Below are positions 7,372 through 14,863 of a DNA stretch of 16,282 nucleotides, in pieces. The number at the start of each line of letters is the position of its first letter. Position 1 is the first letter of the stretch. Position numbers and translations under genes: made by a program. The stretch comes from an uncultured beta proteobacterium (GTDB taxonomy: Bacteria; Pseudomonadota; Gammaproteobacteria; Burkholderiales; Burkholderiaceae_C). The DNA lies in contig CAJASG010000612.1 of NCBI GenBank assembly GCA_903944555.1, positions 1-16,282 on the forward strand, read 5' to 3'. The notes below the pieces were generated by a model. The model saw only the letters and a list, made by a program, of their open reading frames with translations, ran no database searches and had not been told where the DNA came from.

Positions 7372-7923
7372 TTAAGCAGCAACTTTGGCAGCAGCAGCCT
7401 TCTTGACAACAGCGGCCTTCTTTGTCACGGTGCGCTTGACAGAAGCCACTTTGACTTTGGCAGCAGAACCAGCGATCTTGTTTGCCAGTGCAACGGATTG
7501 CGCTTCCAGCTTGACAGCAACTTTGGTCACAGCCTGTGCTGCGGGCACAGCGGCCACGGCCAAGGTGTTCAAAGCGGCAACGCCAGTGGCTTTCTCGAAA
7601 CGGCTGGCATTGGCAGCGACTTGCACGACGCCTTTTTCGGCCAACTCAACGGCCTTGTTGACAGCAACGTCAGCGCCATCGGATGTCAATGTCACGCCCT
7701 GAGCGTACAAAGCGGTGATTTTCTTCTGTGCAGCTACGGCATTGCCACGCACATCGGCGCTCAGGCGGGTGCCAGTCTTCTTGACTGCAGCAGCCCAGCT
7801 CTGGTTCACATAGCTCACAGCGCGTTCGTTGCCAACGCGGTAGGCGTTGATCACGTTCTTGGCGGTGTTGCCGTAGGATTCGATCAATTCGGTGGTCACG
7901 GTGGCGAGGTTCTTGGCGGTCAT
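7372..7923 (-). CDS. Phasin-like protein with basic, H1-like C-terminal tail
   Basis: The 183-residue product has an alpha-helical body (about 1-150) rich in Ala, Val, Lys and Gln with regular heptad-like spacing, typical of phasins, which coat polyhydroxyalkanoate granules. The last 28 residues (156-183) hold at least eight Lys/Arg in an Ala/Val background (for example TVTKKAAVVKKAAAAK), resembling the histone-H1-like tails by which PhaF of Pseudomonas and PhaM of Ralstonia attach granules to the nucleoid. That parallel is inference from composition. There are no Cys residues and no signal peptide. The start at 7923 is chosen because AAGGAAA lies 5 bases upstream; an in-frame ATG further up at 7998 would add a non-helical leader. 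The gene stands alone between the shared terminator and the 218-base divergent region before metY. No PHA synthase is in the window, so a different structural or nucleoid role is possible. Confidence 0.72.
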   Translation of the reverse strand: MTAKNLATVTTELIESYGNTAKNVINAYRVGNERAVSYVNQSWAAAVKKTGTRLSADVRGNAVAAQKKITALYAQGVTLTSDGADVAVNKAVELAEKGVVQVAANASRFEKATGVAALNTLAVAAVPAAQAVTKVAVKLEAQSVALANKIAGSAAKVKVASVKRTVTKKAAVVKKAAAAKVAA

Positions 7924-7928
7924 GTGGA

Positions 7929-7935
7929 TTTCCTT
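7929..7935 (-). promoter_or_regulatory. Ribosome binding site of the phasin-like gene
   Basis: On the minus strand AAGGAAA stands 5 bases before the ATG at 7923. This strong signal fixes the start and removes 25 codons from the longest possible reading frame. Confidence 0.75.
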
Positions 7936-8126
7936 AAAAATGGAGTGAGAGTGTTTAGCGCTGGGTTCAATTTTCCCGATTTGACCTAGTGCAGGCACCT
8001 TAATTTCAGTGAATTTCCTAGAGGCTGCTGCCTAAGACGCCGCCATTGCACAAACTGCCTGACAATTGCAACCCCGCTGCACCCGTTTATTTGCAGGTTG
8101 GCGGTCCGACCCCATCGATTGAATTC

Positions 8127-8133
8127 AAGGAGA
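8127..8133 (+). promoter_or_regulatory. Ribosome binding site of metY
   Basis: AAGGAGA stands 8 bases before ATG 8142, a near-consensus Shine-Dalgarno signal. It rules out the upstream in-frame codon at 8046. Confidence 0.8.
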
Positions 8134-8141
8134 CTTACCCA

Positions 8142-9419
8142 ATGAAGATTGAGACACTGGCAGTGCATGGCGGCTATACGCCCGATCCCACCACCAAGGC
8201 TGTGGCAGTTCCCATCTACCAGACGGTGGCTTATGCCTTTGACGACACCCAGCACGGTGCAGACCTGTTCGACTTGAAAGTTGCCGGCAATATTTACAGC
8301 CGCATCATGAACCCGACCAACGGCGTGCTGGAAGCGCGTGTCGCGGCGATGGAAGGCGGCATTGGGGCTCTGGCGGTGGCCTCCGGCATGGCGGCAATCG
8401 CCTACGCGATTCAAACCATTACCGAAACGGGTGACAACATCATCTCGGCTTCCACCTTGTACGGTGGCACCTACAACCTGTTTGCCCACACCTTCCCCCA
8501 AATGGGCATTGAGGTGCGCTTTGCTGATGCAAAAGACCCGGCTTCGTTTGCCAAGTTGATCGATGCTCGCACCAAGGCGGTGTATTGCGAGTCCGTAGGC
8601 AACCCCCTGGGCAATGTGACCGATCTGGCTGCTTTGGCTGCGGTGGCGCACGCCGCCGGTGTGCCATTGATCGTGGACAACACGGTTCCCAGTCCTTACC
8701 TGTGCCGCCCGTTTGAGCACGGTGCCGACATCGTGGTGCATTCGCTTACCAAGTACCTGGGCGGCCACGGAACCACCATTGGCGGCGCCATTGTGGACAG
8801 CGGCAAGTTCCCTTGGGCTGAGCACAAGGAGCGCTTCAAACGCCTGAACGAGCCGGATGTGAGCTACCACGGCGTGGTCTACACCGAAGCGTTGGGAGCT
8901 GCCGCCTACATTGGCCGCGCTCGCGTGGTGCCTTTGCGCAACATGGGTGCGGCGCTCAGCCCCATGAATGCGTTCCAGATCCTGCAAGGCATTGAGACAC
9001 TGGCCTTGCGCATGGACCGTATCTGCGAAAACGCACTGAAGGTGGCGCGCCACCTGCAAGCGCACCCCAAGGTGGGCTGGTTGAATTACGCCGGTTTGCC
9101 CGAGCATGCCGACCACGCGTTGGTGCAAAAGTACATGGGCGGTCGCGCCTCCGGCCTGATCAGCTTCGGCATCAAAGGGGATGACAGCCTGAAAGCCGGT
9201 GCCCGTTTCCAGGACGCCTTGAAGCTGTTTACCCGACTGGTGAACATTGGCGACGCCAAATCCTTGGCCTGCCACCCCGCCACCACCACCCACCGCCAGT
9301 TAAACCCGGCGGAGTTAGCCAAAGCCGGTGTCAAGCCCGACATGGTGCGCCTGTCTATCGGCATCGAGCACATTGACGATTTGTTGGCAGACCTGGACCA
9401 AGCGCTGGCAGCGGTTTGA
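8142..9419 (+). CDS. metY: O-acetylhomoserine sulfhydrylase / aminocarboxypropyltransferase
   Basis: MetY is a PLP enzyme that makes homocysteine directly from O-acetyl-L-homoserine and sulfide, on the way to methionine. The 425-residue length is typical for the O-acetylhomoserine branch of the Cys/Met-metabolism family (cystathionine gamma-synthase-like enzymes are shorter, near 390). Seen are the N-terminal [17 protein letters not shown] (52-59) contacting the PLP phosphate of the neighbouring subunit, ASGMAAI (80-86), VDNT with Asp179 that pairs with the pyridine nitrogen, the [10 protein letters not shown] loop with the Schiff-base Lys204, and the C-terminal [14 protein letters not shown] very strong ribosome binding site precedes it. 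I see no recognisable SAM riboswitch in the 218-base region upstream. The YlqF-like gene begins 22 bases later with no terminator between them, suggesting co-transcription. Confidence 0.95.
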   Translation: MKIETLAVHGGYTPDPTTKAVAVPIYQTVAYAFDDTQHGADLFDLKVAGNIYSRIMNPTNGVLEARVAAMEGGIGALAVASGMAAIAYAIQTITETGDNIISASTLYGGTYNLFAHTFPQMGIEVRFADAKDPASFAKLIDARTKAVYCESVGNPLGNVTDLAALAAVAHAAGVPLIVDNTVPSPYLCRPFEHGADIVVHSLTKYLGGHGTTIGGAIVDSGKFPWAEHKERFKRLNEPDVSYHGVVYTEALGAAAYIGRARVVPLRNMGAALSPMNAFQILQGIETLALRMDRICENALKVARHLQAHPKVGWLNYAGLPEHADHALVQKYMGGRASGLISFGIKGDDSLKAGARFQDALKLFTRLVNIGDAKSLACHPATTTHRQLNPAELAKAGVKPDMVRLSIGIEHIDDLLADLDQALAAV

Positions 9420-9441
9420 TTATTTAGAGAAAGAACGAAGC

Positions 9442-10407
9442 ATGGCCATCCAGTGGTTCCCAGGGCATATGCACCTGACCCGAAAAGCGATTCAGGACCG
9501 CATCAAGGAAATTGATGTGGTGATTGAACTGCTGGACGCGCGCCTGCCCGGCTCCAGCGCCAACCCCATGCTGGCGGAGATCACAGCCGCCAAGCCAGCG
9601 CTCAAAGTGCTGAATAAGCAGGATTTGGCCGACCCTGTGCGAACCGCACTGTGGCTGGCGCACTTCAACAGCCTGCCGGGCACTCGCGCGCTGGGGCTGG
9701 ATGCCAGCATGACCGCGCCCGCCAAGGCGCTGGTGGCGGCGTGCCATGAGCTCGCCCCCAAACGTGGCGGCATGACCAAGCCGATGCGGGTGCTGATTTG
9801 TGGCATTCCCAATGTGGGCAAGTCCACCCTCATCAACACGCTCAAAGGCAAACGCGCGGCCAAGACCGGGGATGAGGCCGGGGTGACCAAGCTGGAGCAG
9901 CGCATCACCATTGCCGACGACTTTTACCTGTACGACACGCCCGGCGTGCTGTGGCCGCGCATCATCGTCGCCAAAAGTGGCTACAACCTGGCCGCCAGCG
10001 GCGCCATTGGCCGCAATGCCTTTGACGAGCAAGAAGTGGCGTTGGAGCTGCTGGACTACCTGCGCCAGCAGTACCCCGCAGCTCTGGAGGCGCGCTACGC
10101 CCTGAGTGGGGTGGCGGACCAGACCGACGAGCAATTGCTGGACGCCATTGGGCGCAAGCGCGGTGGCCTGAGGCCCGGCGGCAAGATCGATTTGCAAAAG
10201 GCGGCCGAAGTGGCCATTTACGATTTCCGCCAGAACGCGCTGGGGCGTGTCACGCTGGAAACGCCCGACGAGTTTGCCCAGTGGCTGGCGGTCGGGCAGA
10301 AGATTGACGCCGAGCGTCAGGTCAAGAAAGACGCCATTGAAATGGCCCGCCTGATCAAGTTCAAGAAAATCCCACGGCCTCCTAAAGCGGAAGATAGTCC
10401 GAAATAA
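9442..10407 (+). CDS. ylqF: YlqF/RbgA-type circularly permuted ribosome-biogenesis GTPase
   Basis: The GTPase motifs occur in permuted order: G4 NKQD (58-61) and G5-like DAS (88-90) come before G1 GIPNVGKST (121-129), the G2 region around Thr149, and G3 DTPG (165-168). This order defines the YlqF/YawG family; B. subtilis RbgA uses it to assist late assembly of the 50S subunit. The N-terminal IQWFPGHMHLTRK matches the conserved 'WFPGHM-KA' opening, and the C-terminal helical domain (about 195-300) is present. The tail from about 304 is basic. The 321-residue length is a little over that of RbgA (about 282). The start at 9442 is set by the conserved opening; the Shine-Dalgarno is only a purine-rich stretch. 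It sits 22 bases after metY, probably in the same transcript, a link that looks incidental to function. Confidence 0.92.
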   Translation: MAIQWFPGHMHLTRKAIQDRIKEIDVVIELLDARLPGSSANPMLAEITAAKPALKVLNKQDLADPVRTALWLAHFNSLPGTRALGLDASMTAPAKALVAACHELAPKRGGMTKPMRVLICGIPNVGKSTLINTLKGKRAAKTGDEAGVTKLEQRITIADDFYLYDTPGVLWPRIIVAKSGYNLAASGAIGRNAFDEQEVALELLDYLRQQYPAALEARYALSGVADQTDEQLLDAIGRKRGGLRPGGKIDLQKAAEVAIYDFRQNALGRVTLETPDEFAQWLAVGQKIDAERQVKKDAIEMARLIKFKKIPRPPKAEDSPK

Positions 10408-10615
10408 TGATTAAAAGTGGCCGTATCGCCCTTGGAGTATGCGCAGGCAGCTATCAAAAAGATAGCATTTAATTTTGAATGAAAGAGCGTTGGCGCGGCT
10501 GTCTTTTCGGCGACAGCGGTGAAGGGCAAACCCGAATACCGGATTTGAAGCTGCGGATCACAATGGATTGAGACCTGTTCTGAGACAGGGCGAAATCAAA
10601 CCATTGGAGACTTGC
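10408..10615. repeat. Intergenic segment with hairpins; probable Comamonadaceae-type repeat
   Basis: This 208-base gap holds two small hairpins. GCTATC (10450-10455) and GATAGC (10461-10466) enclose AAAAA and are followed by an A/T-rich stretch. GCTGTC (10498-10503) and GACAGC (10512-10517) enclose an 8-base loop. A third, weaker pair (CCTGT/ACAGG, 10574-10589) sits in the leader of the next gene. The segment from about 10420 to 10467, ending in GCAGCTATCAAAAAGATAGC, resembles a short element that I recall recurring between genes in Rhodoferax, Polaromonas and Acidovorax genomes. The first hairpin may also act as a weak terminator for the metY-ylqF unit. The promoter of the following gene must lie here too, but I cannot place it. 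Confidence 0.5.
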
Positions 10616-11941
10616 ATGTCACAAACAAAGCTGAATTGTCTGGGTCGCATTGCCCTGCTGACGGTCATTGCCGCAGCAGCGCAGCATGCCATTGCCCAGA
10701 CCACTCCCAAATTTCCGGACGCACAGGCCAGCGATCCCGTCACGATGGGGTGGATGCAGGGTTCACCGCCTGCCCCGGACAAGGTGGTTCAATTCGCTAC
10801 CGGTGGAACGCTGAGATTTCCGCAAACACGGTGGTCTTTTTCCAATATCCGCCAAATGGTGGCAACTACCAATGTCGGCAGGGGGGATGGGGCAGTTAGC
10901 GTCTTGCCGCGAGCGGAGCGCCAGGACCTTGATGCGGTCACCTTCCAGGTGATGGGCACGGGCGATACCATGAGTTGGGTGCAGTCACTGGGCGCTAACT
11001 ACACGGATGGAATTGTCGTCTTGCACAAAGGGCGCATTGTGTACGAACGCTACTTTGGCGCACTCAAGCCCCAAGGGCAGCATATCGCCATGTCGGTGAC
11101 CAAGTCGTTCTTTGGAACCATTGGGGCCATGTTGGCGGCAGACGGAACCATTGATGAAAACGCACGGGTCTCCAAATACGTGCCAGAGCTCAAGGAAACC
11201 GGGTTTGGCGATGCCACCGTGCGCCAGTTGTTGGATATGACGACCGGCATCAAGTATTCAGAAAACTATGCGGACCCCAAGGCCGAGATTTGGGACCATG
11301 TGCGCGCCGGCAGCATCGTGCCGCGCGCACCCGGCTACGAGGGTCCTAAGACGTTCTATGAGTTTCTGCAGACCGTTAAAAAAGAAGGCGAGCATGGCCA
11401 GGCGCTTGCCTACAAGACGGTGAATTCCGATGCGCTGGGCTGGGTGATTCGCCGGGTAACAGGAAAGTCTGTCGGAGACAATCTGCAGGACCGTATTTGG
11501 AGCAAGCTGGGCGCTGAGCAGGATGCCTATTTTGTGGTGGACACCGTGGGCAACGAATTTGCTGGTGGTGGCATGAACGCCGGGCTGCGTGATATGGCGC
11601 GGTTTGGCGAAATGATGCGCCTTGATGGCCGGTACAACGGGCAACAGATCGTGCCTGCAAGCGTGGTGGCAGATATTCGCAAGGGCGGAGATAAGGCGAA
11701 TTTCGCCAAAGCGGGCTACAAAACGATTCCCGACTGGAGCTACCGCAACATGTGGTGGGTGTCGCACAACGAGCATGGGGCTTTCGCTGCGCGAGGCGTC
11801 AACGGTCAAGCGATCTATGTGGACCCCAAAGCAGAGATGGTGATCGCCCGCTATGCATCGCATCCGCTGGCGGCCAATGCCAATATGGACCCGACGTCGT
11901 TGCCGGCATTTCACGCGCTGGCCAAGCATTTGATGAAATAA
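10616..11941 (+). CDS. Exported serine hydrolase, 6-aminohexanoate-dimer hydrolase / class C beta-lactamase family
   Basis: The 441-residue product begins with a Sec-type signal peptide: a basic start, a hydrophobic run RIALLTVIAAAA, and a probable cleavage after AIA near residue 27, so the enzyme acts in the periplasm or outside. The catalytic SxxK motif is SVTK (Ser160, Lys163), followed by a Tyr motif at AYKTVNSD (Tyr266). The segments GDATVRQLLDMTTGIKYSENY and GGGMNAGLRDMARFGEMM are characteristic of the NylB-like/EstB branch of the beta-lactamase family. Members cleave amides or esters, and the true substrate is unknown; a resistance role is not supported. In place of the KTG box there is a GVNGQAIYVDP segment (about 394-404). 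GGAGA 5 bases before ATG 10616 supports the start. The gene stands alone between the repeat-like gap and the DHH gene. Confidence 0.87.
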   Translation: MSQTKLNCLGRIALLTVIAAAAQHAIAQTTPKFPDAQASDPVTMGWMQGSPPAPDKVVQFATGGTLRFPQTRWSFSNIRQMVATTNVGRGDGAVSVLPRAERQDLDAVTFQVMGTGDTMSWVQSLGANYTDGIVVLHKGRIVYERYFGALKPQGQHIAMSVTKSFFGTIGAMLAADGTIDENARVSKYVPELKETGFGDATVRQLLDMTTGIKYSENYADPKAEIWDHVRAGSIVPRAPGYEGPKTFYEFLQTVKKEGEHGQALAYKTVNSDALGWVIRRVTGKSVGDNLQDRIWSKLGAEQDAYFVVDTVGNEFAGGGMNAGLRDMARFGEMMRLDGRYNGQQIVPASVVADIRKGGDKANFAKAGYKTIPDWSYRNMWWVSHNEHGAFAARGVNGQAIYVDPKAEMVIARYASHPLAANANMDPTSLPAFHALAKHLMK

Positions 11942-12018
11942 GGGAGGGTAAGACGGCAGGGGGCTAACAAGGGGTTGGCCGGCCATTCGTGTCACCGGAT
12001 CGCGGTACAGTAGCCGCA

Positions 12019-12948
12019 ATGAAAACAATTCTTCCCTTAAGCCTGCTGTTTCCCCCTGATAAAAACGACCCACAGCCCCTGGTTATTTACCATGGGCATG
12101 GTTGCCCGGACGGTTTTGCTGCCGCCTTGGCGGCGTGGATGTTTTATGAGGGGCAGGCAGTTTTTTTGGGTCTGGACCATGGCGATATCAAAACCGTGGA
12201 TGACTTGCCCACGCTGGCGGGGCGTGCCGTTTACATTCTGGATTTTTCGTTTTCGCCCGAAATCATGCGCGACATCGAGGAGCGGGCCGCCAAGTTGGTG
12301 ATGTTGGACCACCACAAGAGCGCGGCAGACAAGCTGACCGGCTTTGCCTGCCGCTGCGGGGTGGTGCACTTTGACCTGAGTAAATCCGGTGCGCGGTTGG
12401 CCTGGGAGTATTTCTGGCCTGAAAAGGCCTTGCCTGATTTGGTGCGTTTTGTGGAAGACCGCGACATCTGGGTCTGGCAATACCCAGAAAGTGCCGGGTT
12501 TTTGGCTGCCTTGGACATGGAACCCAATGAGTTTGAGCGCTGGCAGGAAATTGCGGCGTTCGATGCTGAGCAGCTGTCCGGCTACATTGAACGCGGACAG
12601 GCCATGGATGAAAAATTCAGCAAAATTGCGGCGGACCTGGCGGAGCACGCGCTGCCCTTGGTTTTCAACGGGGTCAATGGATTGATGGTCAATGTGCCCG
12701 GTGTTTTTCATAGTTTGGTCGGGGACATTTTGTCCAGGAAAAGCGGCACCTTTGCACTGATGTGGAGTGTGGACAAGAACGGCGTGGTCAAGTCGGGCTT
12801 GCGCTCGCAACCTGGCTTTAACTGCATTCCCATGGCCGAGAGCATGCGTGGCGGTGGGCATGCACAAGCCTGCGGTTTCAAAATGGGCCGGGAACGACTC
12901 CCCGAATTGTTGAGTGGTGTTTTAGACCAAGCCAAGGTGTTCGAATGA
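12019..12948 (+). CDS. DHH/DHHA1-family phosphoesterase
   Basis: The 309-residue product shows the DHH-superfamily metal-binding motifs in order: HGHGCPDGFAAA (25-36, with Asp31), ILDFS (Asp75), LDHHK (96-100, the DHH signature), and RDIW with Asp148. It ends with the DHHA1 substrate-binding motif RGGGHAQACGF (277-287). Relatives include NrnA-type nanoRNases, cyclic-di-AMP phosphodiesterases and RecJ. This one lacks extra domains, so it is probably a Mn-dependent phosphodiesterase acting on short oligonucleotides or small nucleotides; the substrate is not determinable. ATG 12019 is preferred over GTG 11989, though neither has a good Shine-Dalgarno. A -10-like TACAGT (12006-12011) just before the ATG would leave a very short leader, but no matching -35 is evident. 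Its last codons overlap the next gene by ATGA (12945-12948), indicating translational coupling. Confidence 0.87.
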   Translation: MKTILPLSLLFPPDKNDPQPLVIYHGHGCPDGFAAALAAWMFYEGQAVFLGLDHGDIKTVDDLPTLAGRAVYILDFSFSPEIMRDIEERAAKLVMLDHHKSAADKLTGFACRCGVVHFDLSKSGARLAWEYFWPEKALPDLVRFVEDRDIWVWQYPESAGFLAALDMEPNEFERWQEIAAFDAEQLSGYIERGQAMDEKFSKIAADLAEHALPLVFNGVNGLMVNVPGVFHSLVGDILSRKSGTFALMWSVDKNGVVKSGLRSQPGFNCIPMAESMRGGGHAQACGFKMGRERLPELLSGVLDQAKVFE

Positions 12949-13940
12949 GCGACAAACTGATCCCCAGTACCCATTGGAAAGAGACCGTTGCAGCGGATGA
13001 ATCCGAACGCTTTGCCGGGTATGGCAAGGCTTTCGCTGGCATTCAAGCACGTAAATCCAAAAAATATGGCAAGGGCAGGGCGTTGCATCGCAAGCAGCTC
13101 ACTGCAGCAAAAGGCACTCTCGATGTGTTGGATGGGCTCCCAGACTTCGCCCGCCATGGGCTGTTTGCGGAGGCCGGGCGGTTTGAGGTATGGGTACGGT
13201 TATCCAATGGTGGGCTGGACCGGGCACCGGACCGCATGCCCGATATACGCGGTGTTGCGCTGCGGGTGCTCGGAGTGCAGGGGGATTCGGCCCTGGGCAA
13301 TGGCCCAGCCAAAAGCCAGGATTTCACATTGATCAACCAAGAAGTGTTTGCCTTCCCTAAAAGCGATGAATTCGTGGAATTTGTGGTTGCGGCTGCAAGC
13401 GGCGGTGGCGCTTTGTTGAAACATCTGGTCAAGCGCTACGGCCTGTTGAGTGGGCCGGTGCGTCTGCTGAAGATGTTGAAAACGGTGGACAAGCCCTTTG
13501 GCGGATTTGCCAGCGAGACGGTGTTCAGCGCTGCGCCCATGGCCTGCGGCCCCTACGCGGTGCGTGTGCGTCTGGTTCCAGCGGCAGCGAACGGCGAACC
13601 CACACCCGGTGCCAGCAAGGACTGGGGTGCTGACTTCTCGGCCCGGTTGGCTCAGCAGGATCTGCAATGGGATCTGCAGTTGCAACCCTTTGTCAGCGAG
13701 GCACTCACTCCGATTGAGGATGCCTCGGTTAACTGGCCCACGCCGTACACGACCGTGGCACGCATGACCTTGCCCCGCTACGACCACACCAGCAAGGCCG
13801 CCAAGGACTTCGCGAAACAGGTTGAAGCGGCGGTGTTTGACCCATGGCAGGCGTTGGCGACGCACCGCCCCTTGGGTGATGTTCAGCGCGCGCGCAAGGT
13901 GGTGTACTTTGAGAGCCAAAAGGGCCGCGACGCCGCTTGA
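12945..13940 (+). CDS. Catalase-like haem protein (y4iL-like group)
   Basis: The 331-residue product matches the catalase core in shortened form. Likely equivalents of catalytic residues are visible: distal His48 in RALHRKQ, the WVRLSNGG strand (83-90), PDIRGVALRV (99-108) matching the 'RDPRGFAVKF' stretch of true catalases, distal Asn131 in LINQEVFAF, and a proximal RxxxY motif (Arg317, Tyr321) near the C-terminus. Classical catalases have 480 or more residues; this protein lacks their long N-terminal arm and C-terminal domains. It falls in the catalase-related group that includes rhizobial y4iL, whose members may be peroxidases or haem-dependent oxygenases rather than catalases. The segment RPLGDVQRARKVVYFESQ is typical of that group. 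It starts inside the end of the DHH gene (ATGA overlap). No signal peptide is present. Confidence 0.85.
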   Translation: MSDKLIPSTHWKETVAADESERFAGYGKAFAGIQARKSKKYGKGRALHRKQLTAAKGTLDVLDGLPDFARHGLFAEAGRFEVWVRLSNGGLDRAPDRMPDIRGVALRVLGVQGDSALGNGPAKSQDFTLINQEVFAFPKSDEFVEFVVAAASGGGALLKHLVKRYGLLSGPVRLLKMLKTVDKPFGGFASETVFSAAPMACGPYAVRVRLVPAAANGEPTPGASKDWGADFSARLAQQDLQWDLQLQPFVSEALTPIEDASVNWPTPYTTVARMTLPRYDHTSKAAKDFAKQVEAAVFDPWQALATHRPLGDVQRARKVVYFESQKGRDAA

Positions 13941-13949
13941 CTATCACTG

Positions 13950-13969
13950 CCCCGTCTCAATAGGCGGGG
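13950..13969 (+). terminator. Possible weak terminator hairpin after the catalase-like gene
   Basis: CCCCGTCT (13950-13957) and AGGCGGGG (13962-13969) form an 8-bp stem with one G-T pair and a CAAT loop, 9 bases after the stop codon. The following TCTTGGG contains only a poor U-tract, so termination may be inefficient or need Rho. Confidence 0.4.
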
Positions 13970-13998
13970 TCTTGGGTGGGGGGCGGGATTTCCAAGGG

Positions 13999-14004
13999 TA
14001 AAAT
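13999..14004 (+). promoter_or_regulatory. Possible -10 element for the DUF3348-DUF802 operon
   Basis: TAAAAT in the context GGGTAAAATCACC differs from the sigma-70 -10 consensus at one position and lies 82 bases before the DUF3348 start. No convincing -35 at 16-18 bases is seen (TTGGGT at 13972 is 21 bases away), so the call is tentative. Confidence 0.3.
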
Positions 14005-14040
14005 CACCCCACATCGTGAACCCTGCGGTCAGCCAATGGC

Positions 14041-14072
14041 CGCTTTTCGGTTTCTGCGCTTTTTTCGGTTTC
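14041..14072 (+). repeat. Tandem direct repeat in the DUF3348 leader
   Basis: CGCTTTTCGGTTTC (14041-14054) is repeated as CGCTTTTTTCGGTTTC (14057-14072), differing only by two extra T and separated by two bases. It ends 14 bases before the chosen DUF3348 start. It could arise by slippage or be a tandem regulatory site. Confidence 0.55.
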
Positions 14073-14086
14073 AATTGCACCTGCCT

Positions 14087-14863
14087 ATGACGCGAGCCCT
14101 GCCGCGTACCAATTTCCATAGTTCGAGACTCATTCGTTTTCTTGCCGACCTGTCCATGGTGGATGCGGTTGAGCCCGGGAACGCTTTTGCAGAAAAACTC
14201 GGTCTGTGGGTGGACTTTACGGACGCGATCACCTTGTCTGCGGTGCACAACACAAACGCCGCCGGGCCGACCGACGCGTCCGCTGGCATGCCCTCCCTGG
14301 CCGGTGTTGCCATCGCTGACGAACTTAACCGGATACGGACGCGGTTGGAAAACTCAATCACCAAGAGTGGTTCAGCCAGCGCGGGAGGGACACGTATTGC
14401 GTTTCCGGCCCCCGTGCTTGAGTTGCCTATGGACCTGACGGCTGCCTACACGCCGTATCGCCGCTACCACGCGGCACACCAACGCGACATGGATCTGAGC
14501 ATTCCCCCATTGCGGGCCAATGTGCGGCAAGCCCTGACGAGTGCATCACCCGCACTCAAGAAGCTGGCTGCGCTGGATGCCGCGCTCGACGGGATTTTGA
14601 GTGACCGCGAGGAAAAATTGCTCGCCAAGCTGCCTTTGCTGTTCAAAAGCCGCTTTGTGCAATTGTTCAAGGCCCACCAACAACGGCTTTCTGATACCGG
14701 TCAGGCAGACAACCCTGCCGTATGGATGCATGCGGGCGGCTGGCTGGCGCGTTTCTGCAGCGATTTACAAGCGGTGTTGCTGGCAGAACTGGATCTTCGC
14801 TTGCAACCGGCTTTGGGCCTTATTGAAGCATTCAACCAAGAGATAGAAGATAGACATGAATAG
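14087..14863 (+). CDS. DUF3348 family protein
   Basis: The 258-residue soluble protein is predicted to be mostly helical, with no signal peptide, membrane segment or known catalytic motif. I recognise it as DUF3348 from its opening RALPRTNFHSSRLIRFLADL and from LGLWVDFTDAITLSAV a little later. A region around 125-145 is rich in Pro and Leu (APVLELPMDL), followed by RYHAAHQRDMD and a C-terminal helix ending in GLIEAFNQEI. The function is unknown. In Betaproteobacteria the family is usually found directly before a DUF802 membrane protein, as here, so it is probably an accessory factor of that complex. ATG 14087 is chosen because the family begins with this segment; ATG 14036 in the same frame would add a basic Phe-rich leader encoded by the tandem repeat. 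The gene overlaps the DUF802 start by 8 bases. Confidence 0.82.
   Translation: MTRALPRTNFHSSRLIRFLADLSMVDAVEPGNAFAEKLGLWVDFTDAITLSAVHNTNAAGPTDASAGMPSLAGVAIADELNRIRTRLENSITKSGSASAGGTRIAFPAPVLELPMDLTAAYTPYRRYHAAHQRDMDLSIPPLRANVRQALTSASPALKKLAALDAALDGILSDREEKLLAKLPLLFKSRFVQLFKAHQQRLSDTGQADNPAVWMHAGGWLARFCSDLQAVLLAELDLRLQPALGLIEAFNQEIEDRHE

Noticed and set aside
7924..8141. SAM riboswitch before metY
   Set aside because: I could not find a conserved aptamer core or pseudoknot-like layout in the 218-base region. Only scattered short repeats (for example ATTGCA twice) are present.
7986..9293. 435-codon minus-strand frame opposite metY
   Set aside because: It is a shadow of metY, with no family features and no ribosome binding site; the plus strand carries an intact PLP enzyme.
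10616..11941. Beta-lactamase resistance gene
   Set aside because: The fold and SxxK are shared, but the sequence segments match the NylB/esterase branch and the KTG box is not evident.
11258..12867. Minus-strand frames of about 270 codons each (11258-12073 and 12037-12867)
   Set aside because: They lie opposite the serine hydrolase and the DHH phosphoesterase, both of which show complete catalytic motifs. The antisense translations have no recognisable domain.
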